NCBI GenBank assembly: GCA_006384855.1
Contig: VCJN01002954.1
Location: 186,001 to 250,000, forward strand
Length of the DNA stretch: 64,000 bases
Reading direction: 5' to 3'
Source of the DNA: Tetraselmis striata
Taxonomy: Eukaryota; Chlorophyta; Chlorodendrophyceae; Chlorodendrales; Chlorodendraceae
Position numbers and translations under genes: made by a program. The notes below the pieces were generated by a model. It made no database searches. It saw only the letters and a list, made by a program, of their open reading frames with translations, and was not told the origin of the DNA. Positions 12,340-24,005 of this stretch are shown here, piece by piece. Every line of letters starts with the position of its first letter. Within the stretch, counting starts at the first letter, position 1.

Positions 12340-12690
12340 GGCGCCATCGGGGCGCGATCTCGGCCCTCGTGGCCAGCGTGCCTATCCCACGTTTTCGCGA
12401 CCACCCGGCGCCGGCACCCATGCCGGCCCTGCGCCGCCTCCGCCGCGCGGTGCCGGCCTAGCACGTGGGGTGTCCGCCTCCGGCCGGCGCCGCAATTGCC
12501 CCGCACGATGGCGCGCCCTCAATACCCGCGCCCAGATACCGAGACCGAGACCGAGACAACGACCGGGCAGACGTTCGCCCCCGACCCACAAGGGGGCGGC
12601 GACCCGGCCGACCCCCCTCCCCCCTCCGAGATCCAGCTGGACGGCCGCGGCAGCCCACAGACCGGCCGCGGCCGCACAACGCTACTAGCG
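12340..12690 (+). repeat. Dispersed repeat, copy 1 (second copy near 63.0-63.4 kb)
   Basis: It shares ordered blocks in direct orientation with 63028-63395: CATCGGGGCGC(G/A)ATCTCGG, TTTTCGCGACC, the ACGCG or CCGCG series of GA-CC dinucleotides, then GAGATCCAGCT and GGCCGCGGCAGCCCACA. The two copies differ by many substitutions, and the second has large poly-G/poly-C expansions. It reads directly into the broken PHD-finger gene below. Confidence 0.65.
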
Positions 12691-12737
12691 GAACTACGGG
12701 CGGTCGTGCACCGCCAGGAGCCCGGCCAACATGAAAC

Positions 12738-13130
12738 TTGCGGCAAGCCGTTTGCAAGGTCTACAAGGTCAAGGACAACGGAGCGGTGGTCATCCATTGC
12801 GTGGACGGCGACACCGCGCGGGTGCGAGTTGAGGAGCTTGCGCGGTGCACTGTGCCACATTTGTTGTTTCCGGCAGGTAGGTTGACCCCGGTATGGCGTG
12901 CCCTGAGTGCGACGGGCGAATCAGCACCCGGTGGAACCCCATATTCATCTGCAACAAATGTGAGCGAATATGACACAAGCACATCCACCAGCTGCATGTG
13001 GCAGCTTGGCACGTGTGCCGCACGGGGCGTGGCGGTGTGCGGAGTGCGATGCTCTTGACGCAACATTGCCGGCACAGACAACCTCTATGGCTATGGCAGC
13101 CACGTGTATCGGTGACAACGACGACAACGC
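12738..13130 (+). pseudogene. Broken PHD-finger gene of a repeated element
   Basis: An open frame gives KVYKVKDNGAVVIHCVDGD, a small beta-rich module. A shifted frame at 12893 then reads CPECDGRISTRWNPIFICNK, followed by CERI, a stop, and HKHIHQLHVAA. A further shift supplies VPHGAWRCAECDAL. Put in order, this is the Cys-Cys...Cys-x2-Cys...His...Trp-x-Cys-x2-Cys outline of a PHD finger, a histone-tail reader often carried by algal transposons. A stop codon, at least one frameshift and loss of one Cys show that it is dead. Confidence 0.5.
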
Positions 13131-13371
13131 CGAGGAGTTTCAAGCTATCGCGCCGCCTCTGCGGCCGACACGCCTGGTGGTGGCATCACGACTGAGCTGG
13201 GGTATGCCTGGCGCTTGGCACCGAGCGAATGTAACTATGCCGACGAACAAGAATTCAAGCCACCAACGACTTTGTACTGGCGGTGCGTCATCAATTGAGC
13301 GAATACGCCGAGCTAACCAACGTCATCAGCTGGCGCGGCGAAGTCTTCTTTGATCCATGGGCTTTTACCGG

Positions 13372-14095
13372 GTTTTACCGCCTTAGGGTTTTAGGGTTTA
13401 AAATCCGCTTTAAAACATGGGAAGTGCCGCTTATGCCCTACGGCAATGCGGAGCGATGGTAATCAACCCGATGTATCGGACATAGATGTGCGAGGACGCT
13501 CTGGAGCCTTGCTTGTACCATTGCGTCCGCGATGTAGGTGGCGACGACGACGACGACGCCACGGGAGGATTGAACCACGGGAGGATGAATCGTCGTGGAG
13601 ATCGCCCCGTGGTTTCCGCTACTTGACCTAGCGATAGCCATTATGGCATTATGCCCCATCACATACGTCGCGCAGAGACCTTCCCCGTGCATGTCGTGGT
13701 TGCGGCGTCTTGGCGACTGTAAGCGACGACTTAATAATCTGCCGGCGACATGCCGCGCAATCACGCCCCGCGCCGGGCAACGTTGTGCCTGGTGAACTTC
13801 CGCGACAACGCGCTGCGGGAGCGATAGCTACGAAATGAGTGGCGCCACTCTGCGGCGTCCATTGGGTTCTACAGCGAGGACAGCGGTGGCGACCACCGCG
13901 ACTCATGCGCCGAGCGTCGCCCAGCGGCCGTTCACCCTTACGGCGACCAACCGTCTTGGTGGGGAGGGGGGGGGGGGGATTGAATTGGTGACGTCGCCAC
14001 GCACGGGAATGCGAAGATTCGATGGGAGGTGCCGTAGCAGCGTCTACCATATCCGCGGGCGCACGACGACCAAGACACTCCATGACCTACCTGGG
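13372..14095. other. No supported gene
   Basis: A short tract at 13386-13402 reads TTAGGGTTTTAGGGTTT. A 10-G run lies near 13970. Open frames here are short and have no recognisable motif. Confidence 0.5.
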
Positions 14096-14860
14096 AAGTA
14101 GGGTTTCATCTAGGGCTTCACACTCCGATTTCAACCCTGGGTATTGCACCCGGCAGACTAGGGTTTTATACCCTGGCCACATTTCTAATCAGGGCCTGAG
14201 GAGACCTACAACCAAGCCCTTGCTAACATTTGTGGCAAAGTTTGAACGTATTGGCAAAGTGTATCGCTGCTTCCCTTTGGGCGGCAGGAATTTGTTGCGA
14301 GGTGTAAGGCTGCTCCCTTTGGCAGCTGGATTGTGTGGAGAAGTGTATGTTTACTGGTGAGATGCACAAGGCACGGGGCCCCATGGACTCCCAAGGCGGG
14401 ACCCCACAGCCTCCCGCCAAGGTAGAGCCCATAGTTGGGACCTCTATCTAACATGGCCCCCACCGGACTTGCATAAGATGAAAGTACTGTAGTGTTAATA
14501 CAGTTACGGGGCGCATGACGAATTGTGTAGCAGCAGCTAAGTGGCTGTATACCACAGCATCTTATGCTGGGGATAATTGGACGTTAGGGGGCTTTAGATT
14601 ATTCTTTTGAGAATACTTAGTAATGACAACACCTAACGCGGACGCGGCTTGGCGCGCGGCGCGCGGGCGAGTCAACGCGTAGCACGTGCACGCAGCCAGC
14701 CAGCCATGGCGGCGATCGCGTGCTAATAGAGCCCCCCCCTCCTTCTGGTCGGGCCCTCTTCCCCCTTGTCTTGCATATCAGACGCATAGGCTGAGCCTGT
14801 GCACGAGACGAGCGACGGTGCAAGAGACGGAGATCAACGCGAGGGACGAGGATCGCAGTA
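14095..14860 (+). repeat. LTR-like repeat, copy 2 (gypsy family)
   Basis: It is in direct orientation relative to 1-760. The segment directly after it (14865-15075) is instead the reverse complement of 780-1005. Shared blocks, read on the minus strand, include GCTTCACCTC, GTCACGCAC and GTGTGCTTCCGCCA. The unit is therefore a direct repeat with an inverted tail, either an internal inversion or two elements joined head to tail. Confidence 0.55.
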
Positions 14861-15075
14861 GGTGAGCATTGTACCTCGCTTGCTTGACTGGCGGAAGCAC
14901 ACATACTTGTTTACCCGTGCACGTGCGTGACGCAGTAACAATTGTTGTAACGTACGTAGTGAACCGGTATTGACGGCCACGGTACCGGACGGTGCGGCGG
15001 CTGCCCGATAGAGGTGAAGCATTCCATCACCTACCAATACTCACCCCTCAAAGTGTGGTCATTCAAGACCGGCAG

Positions 15076-16400
15076 AGATGGTATGAGCTAAATACTTGTG
15101 TGTAAGAGGTACTAGGTTCGCGTTCAGAAGGGGCAGCCCATTTAGCTGCTGGTGACAACGCCCCGCTCGTGACTGCGATGATGCGACGCCGTCACCAGCG
15201 TGCCATAATAGTCTCTTTGGTGCTCATGGTTGAAGTTGTTATTTTATTGCCCGTCGCTTGTCGCGTATTAATGATCTTACCAACCATTTTCAATTTTTGA
15301 TAAAAAATTTAAACCAGTGGATGGGACCATGAATTACTTTTTGTGCTGATTCCTGAATGATTGACCGATACATCATCAATGCATAGCCTATATACACGGT
15401 ATGTATTTGACCATAACGAATGCTCCCGGCTGATACCGCTTTGCTGCGGGTCGGATTAGTACTCGCATGGGTTCATCAGCATTGTTTGCGCATGGACCCT
15501 TTTAATTTTCCATGTACTTCACATTGTATATTCTTACATGACATTGTAAAGTTAATGTGCGTCCATAGCAGCACAACGCTTTACAACATACGACGTGCTT
15601 CCGCCGCCCAGCTTAAGCCATGATATTCGCCAGCAATCATAAAAAAGTCCATTCTTCTATTGGCTACATGCCTATAGTGCGGCATCACACGCAGCAGAGG
15701 ATAACGTGCACCACAATCCACAAGACTGCCATTAAAATGGGTAGATGGGCCAATAGGTGTAGGGGTGCCAAACACCGTGCCGCAGTCTGAAAAATGTGCC
15801 ACGCTTCACAATACCGATATGCACACTCTAGCACCCGCACAAATAAAGGATTTGCTGACCCACTAGTATTGCTCTCCCCACGGCTCACGGGGGAAATCTC
15901 TAAACTATTCACTTGTTAAGATGGGTCAGATGTACACAAAATCAGATAGCTGTCCTCTCATAGCTTTTGCAATCGTCCGAGGTGTCACTCTGACCCTTCC
16001 ATTGCTCTATGGACACCAGACGGTCTAAATGACAGGAAATGCTCTGATCGTGTGCCTATGCAACAAATGGGCTGCAATGTTTGTGCGGCAGACAGTGACA
16101 GCAGGATAAACTACAAATGCTGCGGCGTGACATAGCAACTGTAGGTCACCGCTACACTTATTCCCACGGCGCAATGGATATTACTTCTTGTGGGAATTGG
16201 GGAAGCAATCACAGGTGCAAGTTTTGGTATTGTCTCAATCATTTACATACTTCACTGCTGAGCATCTTCCTCTCTCAGTTTCACACACAATATGCATGCC
16301 ATAGGGATGTATGTACACACTTCATGGTTCCATGCGCGTTGCAACTGTACTGTTGTTATGCACGCTGATTGTAATGTGTAGCCTGTCAAATCAGTGTCAT
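15076..16400. other. AT-richer stretch without a supported gene
   Basis: Base composition drops compared with the flanks. The few open frames are short and carry no motif, and no repeat was noticed. Confidence 0.5.
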
Positions 16401-16408
16401 ATATTATA

Positions 16409-16768
16409 GGGTTCCCGCTAAAAGTATTTACTCAAATTAGGTAGGGCGGGTAGCGAGCGGAAGGCCGCCATGAACGACAATCAGTGGTCGGCGGCCATGA
16501 AGCAACATCGCGATCCCACGGTCGTGATGAAAAAGGGCCGGGCCGGGTTCAAGGAGTGGAGTGACATGCGGAATTGGCTGAAGCTGACGGGTTGGGTGGA
16601 CGCGGAGTGGGAGGATGAGGAGGAGGACCCTCGGGCGCCCGACGAGGACGCGATCAATAATTAATAAAGTAGCACAGCGGTGGTAAATTGCATAAAGCGC
16701 GGTGATTCGGGCGACGTGGCGCGATGTCGAGAGATATCCAATTTGAGCTATATTTTTAGCGGGAACCC
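16409..16768 (+). mobile_element. 360-bp terminal-inverted-repeat element with an ORF
   Basis: The ends are perfect inverted repeats, GGGTTCCCGCTAAAA at 16409 and TTTTAGCGGGAACCC ending at 16768. The similarity continues inward (CTCAAATT on both arms) to about 30 bp. The size fits a MITE, but unlike most MITEs it contains a clean ORF. No clear target-site duplication was resolved from the flanks. Confidence 0.75.
16470..16664 (+). CDS. 64-residue acidic protein inside the TIR element
   Basis: The ORF starts 61 bp inside the left end and ends 104 bp before the right end. The N-terminal half is basic with several aromatic residues (KGRAGFKEWSDMRNWLK, then TGWVDAEW), and the C-terminal third is strongly acidic (EDEEEDP). 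It does not resemble a transposase and has no recognised family. It might be a terminal exon captured from a larger autonomous relative or a short DNA-binding helix. The open frame relative to the element size is the main evidence. Confidence 0.4.
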   Translation: MNDNQWSAAMKQHRDPTVVMKKGRAGFKEWSDMRNWLKLTGWVDAEWEDEEEDPRAPDEDAINN

Positions 16769-16769
16769 T

Positions 16770-17690
16770 CTAACCCTCTAACGTCTTGACATGGCTGCCC
16801 ATTCATATGTACAAAGCGACGCCTTGGGGGGGGGGGGGGGGGGGGGGGGGCGTTAGGATATTTTACGCGACTTTGCCCTCGTTGGCTTCGGAGCGCTCGC
16901 GAAATTGCTGCCTAATGCGCTTCTGTGGGGGCAGCGACGCTGATTATGTTGATCAAACATCAAGCAACGGGTCTGTGGCAAATCTGCTGGGGCCTTTTGC
17001 TATAGGAGGCTGGTGCGCCGCACGGGCGATACCGTGAAGGCAGCGTGGAAAGTGAGTTCTGGGCGTAGATGGGCCCCCGCCACTGGCATGCGAGAGGTCC
17101 ATCAGTTAATGATGGCGTGACCGGCATTTATTGGATGCGATGAACGGCAAGCGCAGGTTATGGTATCTATTCTTTATTGGTTTGTCAGCGAAGGCAGCAT
17201 GCCAGTCTGTGTAGTGTTATTAAAAGTACGCTGGCTGTGTGGGCGGTCCGCATGGCCCTCTGACGGTAGACCTTTGGGGGCCGTGATGTGCCTTAGTCGT
17301 TACAAGTCAATATTACAAGTCGTTTCAATGCCACACCTGATATCTGCCTCCACGCGTCTTCCGCAGATATCCATGCCGGCAGGCGCCGCCATACCACGTC
17401 TATGTATACTCCCCCACAAACGGGGGAACTACCGGCTGCAGATGGGTTAGGCGCCGGATGGTTGCATCAGGAACCCTTCTGAGATGCTATCTGCTTAAAA
17501 CAGTATGCCCTCCAAGACCGTGACTTGTATTTGTTCCTGTGCGTCTGCTCTACACTCCTCTAAAACGTTACAAGGGCGTGTAGAGCTTAAAACAACAGTG
17601 AGATACATCTGATGCAGTTCCCCTGCCCCCTCCCTCGGCTTCCACATGTACAACCATGCAGCGCACAGATAGTAGATTCCGAGTCCCTTC
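16770..17690. other. No supported gene; poly-G run at about 16827-16850
   Basis: A G tract of more than 20 lies near the left edge. The rest shows only short frames without motifs, and it flanks the 3' end of the F-box/LRR gene. Confidence 0.5.
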
Positions 17691-17698
17691 GCATCAGC

Positions 17699-20600
17699 TC
17701 ACTCCGTCACCAGCCTTGCCAGGTACTGCAGCAGCATAAAGTGCAAATTAGATGCAGCTGCAACTCTCGCACATCCAGCAACCAGGTTGAAATAAGGAGG
17801 GCAGCCAGGGAATGTTGAGGAGGGAAGGGGCTTGGGACCTGTGAGCCCCAGGGTAGCGGCACACGTGTCTCGATGCGCAGCCCAACGGGCCGCTTGTTCG
17901 GCACGGCGGGCCTGGTCCCACTCGAAGCGGACCTCACATAGGAGCCCCAGCCTCCCGTGGCGGAGAGATTAATGTATCGCAGGCCCGGGAGCGAGGGTAG
18001 CAGTGCCATCACCGCGGAGGGCGAGCATCTGTCACAGACGGCAAGCTGCAGCGACCGCAGGTTTGTCATTGCGCGCACAGCTCCAGCAAGGGCGCTCCTC
18101 CTTAGCGCTCTGCACATACTGAGATCCAGGTGCCGCAGGGTGGGCGCCTCCAACCCTTGCAGGATGCTTGGGCTCATCAAAGCGGAGGCCCTGTGACGAG
18201 GTGGAAGCCATCATAGGATTCAGGCCCTTGTTACTAGTATATGTACCATTGTGAGGGCGACATTGAAAAGTGGCGGACATGCAGTCTCAGCACGTCAAGT
18301 ATGGTGGATGGATGGGCATTGCGTGGCTTCGTGCATGTTAGGCAGAGGAGTGGAACCAGATTACAGCACCTGCTCTGATGAATAGCCAATGTGAAGAGGG
18401 AGTGACGATCGACCACTGTGTACACTGAGGGGGAGGGCACCTGGTGGAGCTTGGCGCAGCCTGAGAGGCTGAGGACTCGCAACCCTGTCAGAGGGGCCAG
18501 GTCCGCAAGGCTGTCGATGTGAGAGAGGTCGAGGAAGCGTAGCCCAAGGCACCTCAGCGTCCTGAGCCGCCCAATTGACATCTGATCCAGCACGTTGTAT
18601 TGGGACCAAACAGCAGCTCAGCTTCAGAGCAACGCACGGGGAATGGGCGACCAGAGGGTGTAACACATGATCATCGAGCTGAGTGTGCCAAATACTGCGG
18701 CAAGCAGCTGCAAAGGCACCGTCTTACCATGACGCGCGGCTCCACCGTACATGCCCGCCCGGGACCCTCCATGCCCCCCTGAATGTCCAGTATCTCGAGC
18801 GGCAGCTTGGTTTCAGCAAGTGCGGCGATGCCCCACAGCACATCAGGATCCACGTCGCTCAGCCTCAGCGTTTTGAGCCGGCGGAGGTGTGCGAGTGCAG
18901 CAACCCCGTTCCTGGAGAGCAGCGGGCACCTGGGACAGCATGGGGGCGGGCATCAGCATGCCGGGCAGCAGCATACCTATGAAGTGAAGGCATGGGACGG
19001 AGCTCCGGGGCTGGCCATTGCACAGTTTGGCAGGGCCCGGAGGGCAGCGGATGGTCTACCCATTGACATGAAGGGCTGATAGTTGCCCTCCATCCGCTGC
19101 CTCCGCCATCCGCGAGGCCATGGCTTGCATTCCTGCGTCGGTCACTGCCAGGCTCCCTTGGAGGACCACGTGCGAAAGGTGCGGAAGGAGGCTCATGGCA
19201 AGAATGTCTTCGTCGCCCATGCGGATGGCCTTCAAAAGCTCCAGGTGGCGGATATGCCGCAGATGCTGCGCGATAGCAGAGACTCCGGCATTCGGGAAGT
19301 CCTTGCCTGTTGCCACAACTCAGAATCGCTTCCGCGCATTTTGAGGAGAGGGCAAAGGAAGGTGCAGATAGTGTCTGGCGCAGCACAGTCAGGACGGAGC
19401 CACCGAGTGATTGCAGCTGCAAGTGTGTATGATTTTCTTGTTAATACAGGGGGGTGCACTCACGCTGTCTGCAGCTATGCAAGTTGATCTTGAGGCACGT
19501 GAGCGACCCGAGGCCGGCTGCAATGTGTAGCAGACTCTTCTCTGTCATCTGGGTCTGCGCAAAGCGGTGCTGCAGCCTGTCCAGGGATAAGTGCTCCAGG
19601 TTGGGGAGCCCTGGGCGTGCAGCAGCCGGGCGGAGCCCGAACACAAGTTGGCAGGCATCCGTAAGGCGAGCTTCCAGCACCCCAACGATGGTCGCTGATT
19701 TTGCTGTGTCTGCTGCGGTGCTTTCGATGGCGGAATCGTGAAAGGGTGGGCGTGGGCACCTTTGGCGAGAGTGGCGACGCCAATATCCGTCAGACATGAG
19801 AGGCCGACTGCCTGTGGTTTGGACAAACAATGCACATCAGTCCCATAGCTGGGATCTTGGGCCAGGGACCGTGCTTTGCTACTTGTGAACGCGTGGTAAT
19901 ACGCCTCGCTTGTCCATGTCATGGCGTGTAGGTCCTGGTTTGGTATACCTTGAGAGTGATGAGCCGCTTCATGTTTGTGGCTATTGCGGCAGCAGAGGAG
20001 TCACCCAGGTTGGAGCAGCAGGAGATGTTGAGGCACAACAGTCTGACAGAACGAACTGAGAAAGCCTCTATGCCTGCATCCGTGAGCTAAAGGCCGCACA
20101 AGAGTCTGGTCAGCGCACGCATATATCCATCAATGAGATAAATGGCAAGGTACATCTTGCAGCAGGCATCACACAGCAGTGAATAGCCACCCGGAATTCG
20201 ATAAAGCAGCACAGTTGAAGCACGCGGCGCCGTTAGCGCAAACAACGGGTTGCCGACCTTATGGCATCGGCGAAGGCTGAGGCTTCGGAGGTTTGGGAGC
20301 CCATCTGCCAGGCAGGAAAGGTCCGCATCATCCAGGCCGTAGCATGAGGTGGCATTGAGGGTATGGAGGTGCGGCATTGCAGCGGGTAGCGCGCTGAAGG
20401 ACGCCGAGGTGAGCGCCTTGGCGCCCTTCAGCACCAAGTGAGCCATCATTGGCTGGCAGCTAGCTGACTGTGGAGGAAATTGTGGCGTCCGCTGGAGGAA
20501 GGCCTTCACATCCTGCACACACACAGACACACATACACACGCAGTTCATAAGATCAGAGGTTGCGCCTGCGTGGAGTCTTGACAGCACTCATGACAATGC

Positions 20601-21465
20601 ACAGGTAATGTGTTCAGGACTGTGTGGATGAGAGCGGTGACCGTCTGCCACCAGGTAGCTATTGAAACCGTAAGTGACAAGATGTGCAAGCTTACTTACG
20701 GTAGATTGGACAACTGACCATACTATTACTGAATCGGCGTGACACCTTACCATGTCTGTCATGTTTGCGCATCTCCAGAGATCGAGTCTTGCGACACATG
20801 GAAACTGCGCCAAGCCGCCGGGTGTGAGAGTGGACGGCTCAAGAAACCTTCCCAACTTCTTTGCCCGCGTGTGGATATCCTGCGACACAAGCAAGCATGC
20901 CTGCGAGGCACACAGCCGCCAGGTGATTCAATGTGGCTTTATCACAACATGGTCTCAATGACATCCCCGCATATATGATCCCAAGATCATGGGCCGTTCG
21001 AGGTAGCTCAGCCGGCGTGGATCCTTGCCAACACGTGAAGCATGCAACGGGTCTCTATCCGAAGCATGCATGCAGTCAAAAGCGCGTGCACATAACATTA
21101 AGGTATCTGCCAGATATCTAGGTATCTATCTGGTATCTGTGCCCGCTTGTCGTATCTGCCAGGTATCTATCCACATTCTGGTATCTGCCTCCTGAATAAC
21201 TATTACATGCCTACCACAGCATGTCGTACAATAAAGGTTGGTATGGCATTCTGCTAGGACGTACCTGCAGAGAGTCGCATGTGAGATGGGATAGTACGGC
21301 ATCTTGGACGCCTGGTGGGAGGTCTGACCAGTGCTCGAACCGACCGTTGTCGTCCTCACTGCCGCGCTCCTCGGCGCCGCTCATCAGCCGGATGGCATGC
21401 TGAACGTTGTCGTCCTCAACACCATACGGGGGAAGCCCAACTAATCGGATCATCGCGGAAAACAT
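17699..21465 (-). CDS. F-box and leucine-rich-repeat protein (AMN1/FBXL-like), about 11 exons
   Basis: Members of this family use the F-box to join an SCF ubiquitin ligase and the LRRs to hold substrates. Exon 1 (21465-21265) encodes an F-box-like segment, HWSDLPPGVQDAVLSHLTCD, at about residues 45-64. Further exons with matching phases are 20879-20751, 20512-20258, 20086-19949, 19811-19760, 19712-19464, 19306-19060, 18929-18766 and 18616-18441, plus a last exon 17725-17699 (ending YLARLVTE). The exon joins rebuild Cys-type LRR units, for example RRCHK joined to LTDAGIEAF, and ALHVNG joined to CPLLSRNGV. Repeated L-x-x-L-x-L and TDAG motifs run through the protein. The join between 18441 and the penultimate exon (about 18200-17938) is not resolved in phase. 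Most donors are standard. This looks like a working host gene; its substrate is unknown. Confidence 0.8.
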
Positions 21466-21699
21466 ATTGTTCCCCTGCCAGTCGAGAGCAGGCCATATTG
21501 ACAGAGCTGTCAGGAATGTCGGTGTGGTGACTCACAATAAAACGAGTTGCAGACGCGGGGCGCGACCTGACGGCGGCACTGGCGGCGAGATGTCAAAGAA
21601 ATGCTGATGTCGATATCGAAGAGGCATCCGCCTGCCAGTGCAATGTGTATTGAACTGGCCTCTATATGCATACCTGCGAGACCATGCCCGCAAGCCCGT

Positions 21700-22300
21700 C
21701 AGGCAGCAGCATGCTGACGAAGTGACAATGACTTTATATATACCCTAGATAATATTAATCTATGTGCCATCGCGTCTTGAGCGTAGCGCCGCGGCACTGA
21801 GAAGCCAAATCGCAGCTGCTGAGAAAATGTGGCTATGCCGCGAGATCCTGGTTTAAGCTCCCGTCTTTGAAGATGTGATTTTCAATACCAGTGGTCGTTA
21901 AGCAAGGGCGGCGTGAGTTTGATATATCGTTGTTGATGCTGTTATCGATAGTTATCGTCACGGCCGAGCCGTGCTGGGGATTTAGCGACTGCCACCACGG
22001 AAACGTTGGGCCGCCCACTTTTATGCTTGCGGGATCGCTCAAGCATCCGCTTCGATGTCTCATAGCGCTGAGCTGGTTAGCATCTGGCGTGGCTTCTTGC
22101 GCGTACAGGCACATTATTATACATCTTCTAATCGAGTATCATCCGGATCTGGCGGATATGCTGGAGTAATACATCCGCTCACGGTCGGAATATAACCGTA
22201 AATTCTCCTGCACCGGCGTACCGGAGAGATGTTGGGCGATCTCGCCGGGTTAGCCGGCTGATACGTGGACATTTGGTACGCTGTGCCAATATTACGAGTA
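21700..22300. other. Intergenic stretch, no supported gene
   Basis: Only short frames are present between the start of the F-box/LRR gene and the split-repeat element. Short GGTATCTGCCA-type repeats occur at 21100-21190, inside the region upstream of the gene's second exon. Confidence 0.5.
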
Positions 22301-22302
22301 TG

Positions 22303-22485
22303 TTTAAACTTGTTTATGGGGTTTCATCCCTTTCCCTAACCGCTTTTCGGCTACAGTGCTGCTCAGTGGTACGGGAACTAGGCACCTGTCGTTGCGCCCT
22401 TTTTGGGTGCATCACGAGTAGACATACAAGCAACCATAACATCCGAGTCCGCCATCTTCCAGTTTCGGTGCGTTACACGCAACAA
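22303..22485 (+). repeat. Split direct repeat A1
   Basis: Left terminal block, matching A2 over about 180 bp with roughly one difference in seven to ten bases, judged by eye. Confidence 0.8.
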
Positions 22486-22674
22486 TTAACTGTCTCGTAA
22501 CATGTTCGTTGCGAGCAAGGTCACCCCAGGTTGTTCAAGACCACACCCGGCTCAACACCTGTGTGTAAAATTCTCATATCCGTACGTCCGTGTGTTACCA
22601 TGTCAGATGCAGAAAAACCCGTCGTTGAGCCGACGCTCGAATCGCTACACGCGGACGTGAAGGCCTAGTCTACA

Positions 22675-23358
22675 TTGCTGCGCGAGCTTGCAATAGCGTT
22701 GGCTCAGTTGACGGCTTGTGACTGTGTTGTTGATGGAGATGGGGCACATGGCTCCGGTTCCGGGCAGCGCATTGCGGGACAGCTGACAGGCTGCGGGGGA
22801 GCCGTAGTGCGCCCCGACTTGCTAGAGCTAGCCCAGAGCGGCGGTGTCGGAGCAAAATCCGTGAGTGACGAGGATGACTACCTCGCGGTGCCAAAGCTAC
22901 TACAACGAGCAGAGTCTGGTTCCGAGGCCGTTCGGCCGGTCAGCCGAGTGCCTGGACTCTTCCCCCTGGGCACCGACCTAACGAACGAGTACCTCAAGCA
23001 GGATGACCGGCGTATGCCGGCCCAGGAGGAGTATCTTTGGATGTCGTGGTTTTAAAACCCTAAAACACTATGTCCCTGCTGCAAATCAAGACTTCACCCC
23101 TACCTCGTGCGTGCTCGGAATCACGCCGAAGCCATCGACAAGGCATTTCGCTTTCGTAGCTTGGCCTTTCTACGGAGGCTTAACGAGGTCAAGGGTGTGC
23201 ACGGTGATCAAGGCGTTCTGGATGTGCTTCGAGCCCAACATTTTCAGCCTGCTTTGGAGCATCTAGGTTCTGCGATTTTTCTGGACCTCATGAGGGACTA
23301 CGAGCGTCGCGTCTTCGAGGCGACAGTTGCCAGCAACACAAAAGCAACCGCAACATAA
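22675..23358 (+). pseudogene. Gag-like remnant of the split-repeat element
   Basis: One open frame covers 22675-23055, and a second, shifted frame covers 23107-23358. The second contains a helical stretch, AFRFRSLAFLRRLNEVKG, then GVLDVLRAQHFQPALEHLG, ending in a Thr/Ala-rich tail. Its position at the 5' side of a YR element suggests gag. No zinc knuckle was seen, and the frame break shows decay. Confidence 0.4.
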
Positions 23359-24005
23359 TGCTCGAGTGGCGGCAGCGGCTGCATGACGCGGGCGTGGTGG
23401 CGGGCGCAGGTGCGACAGTCTCAACATGAGAGAGACTCAAAGACAAACAAAGGTGGTGTGAAATGGTGGAGCAAAGGCGAGAGGCTACAGTTTTTTCAGA
23501 ATAGAACAACTAGTTAACACAACGCTTACCACATGGCAGCATTATACAGTACATATACCCGTAGTCACATGTACACATTGTACTAGTACACACATGTACT
23601 AACTCGTAGTATATCGTACTTGTATAATTGCCATACGGGCGTGGCCGCGAAGGTTAGCACGAGTGACGGTGTGGGGCGCCTTTCGTCGGAGCTGCCGGTG
23701 CTTTGCGAGGTCACCTTTCGTTGACCGCCGCAAGGCGAACCCTAGCAGCTCAACGACGGGATGAGCGCCCTATGTCCGGACCCCCCCCCCCCCCCCCCAT
23801 CTTACACACTTCATTTAGACCTTCCTCGGTGCGGCGCTTCTTACAACTACAACCGAGTGCGGCTCAACCATCCGCACACCTGCGCATGGCGGTTTAACAA
23901 ATCGCCTCCCGTACCATCTCATCGCTGCGTCAGTCGGTTGTCACACTGCGTGGTATAACTGGTTCGCAACGACCAAGCTTTGCGCGTGTACGTTACGCGC
24001 GTGAC

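Noticed and set aside
13372-13402. Telomeric repeat tract
   Set aside because: Only two TTTAGGG/TTTTAGGG-like units are present, next to ordinary sequence.
20990-21030. tRNA D-arm-like GGTAGCTCAGCCGG
   Set aside because: No matching T-arm or acceptor stem follows within tRNA distance, and it lies in an intron of the F-box/LRR gene.
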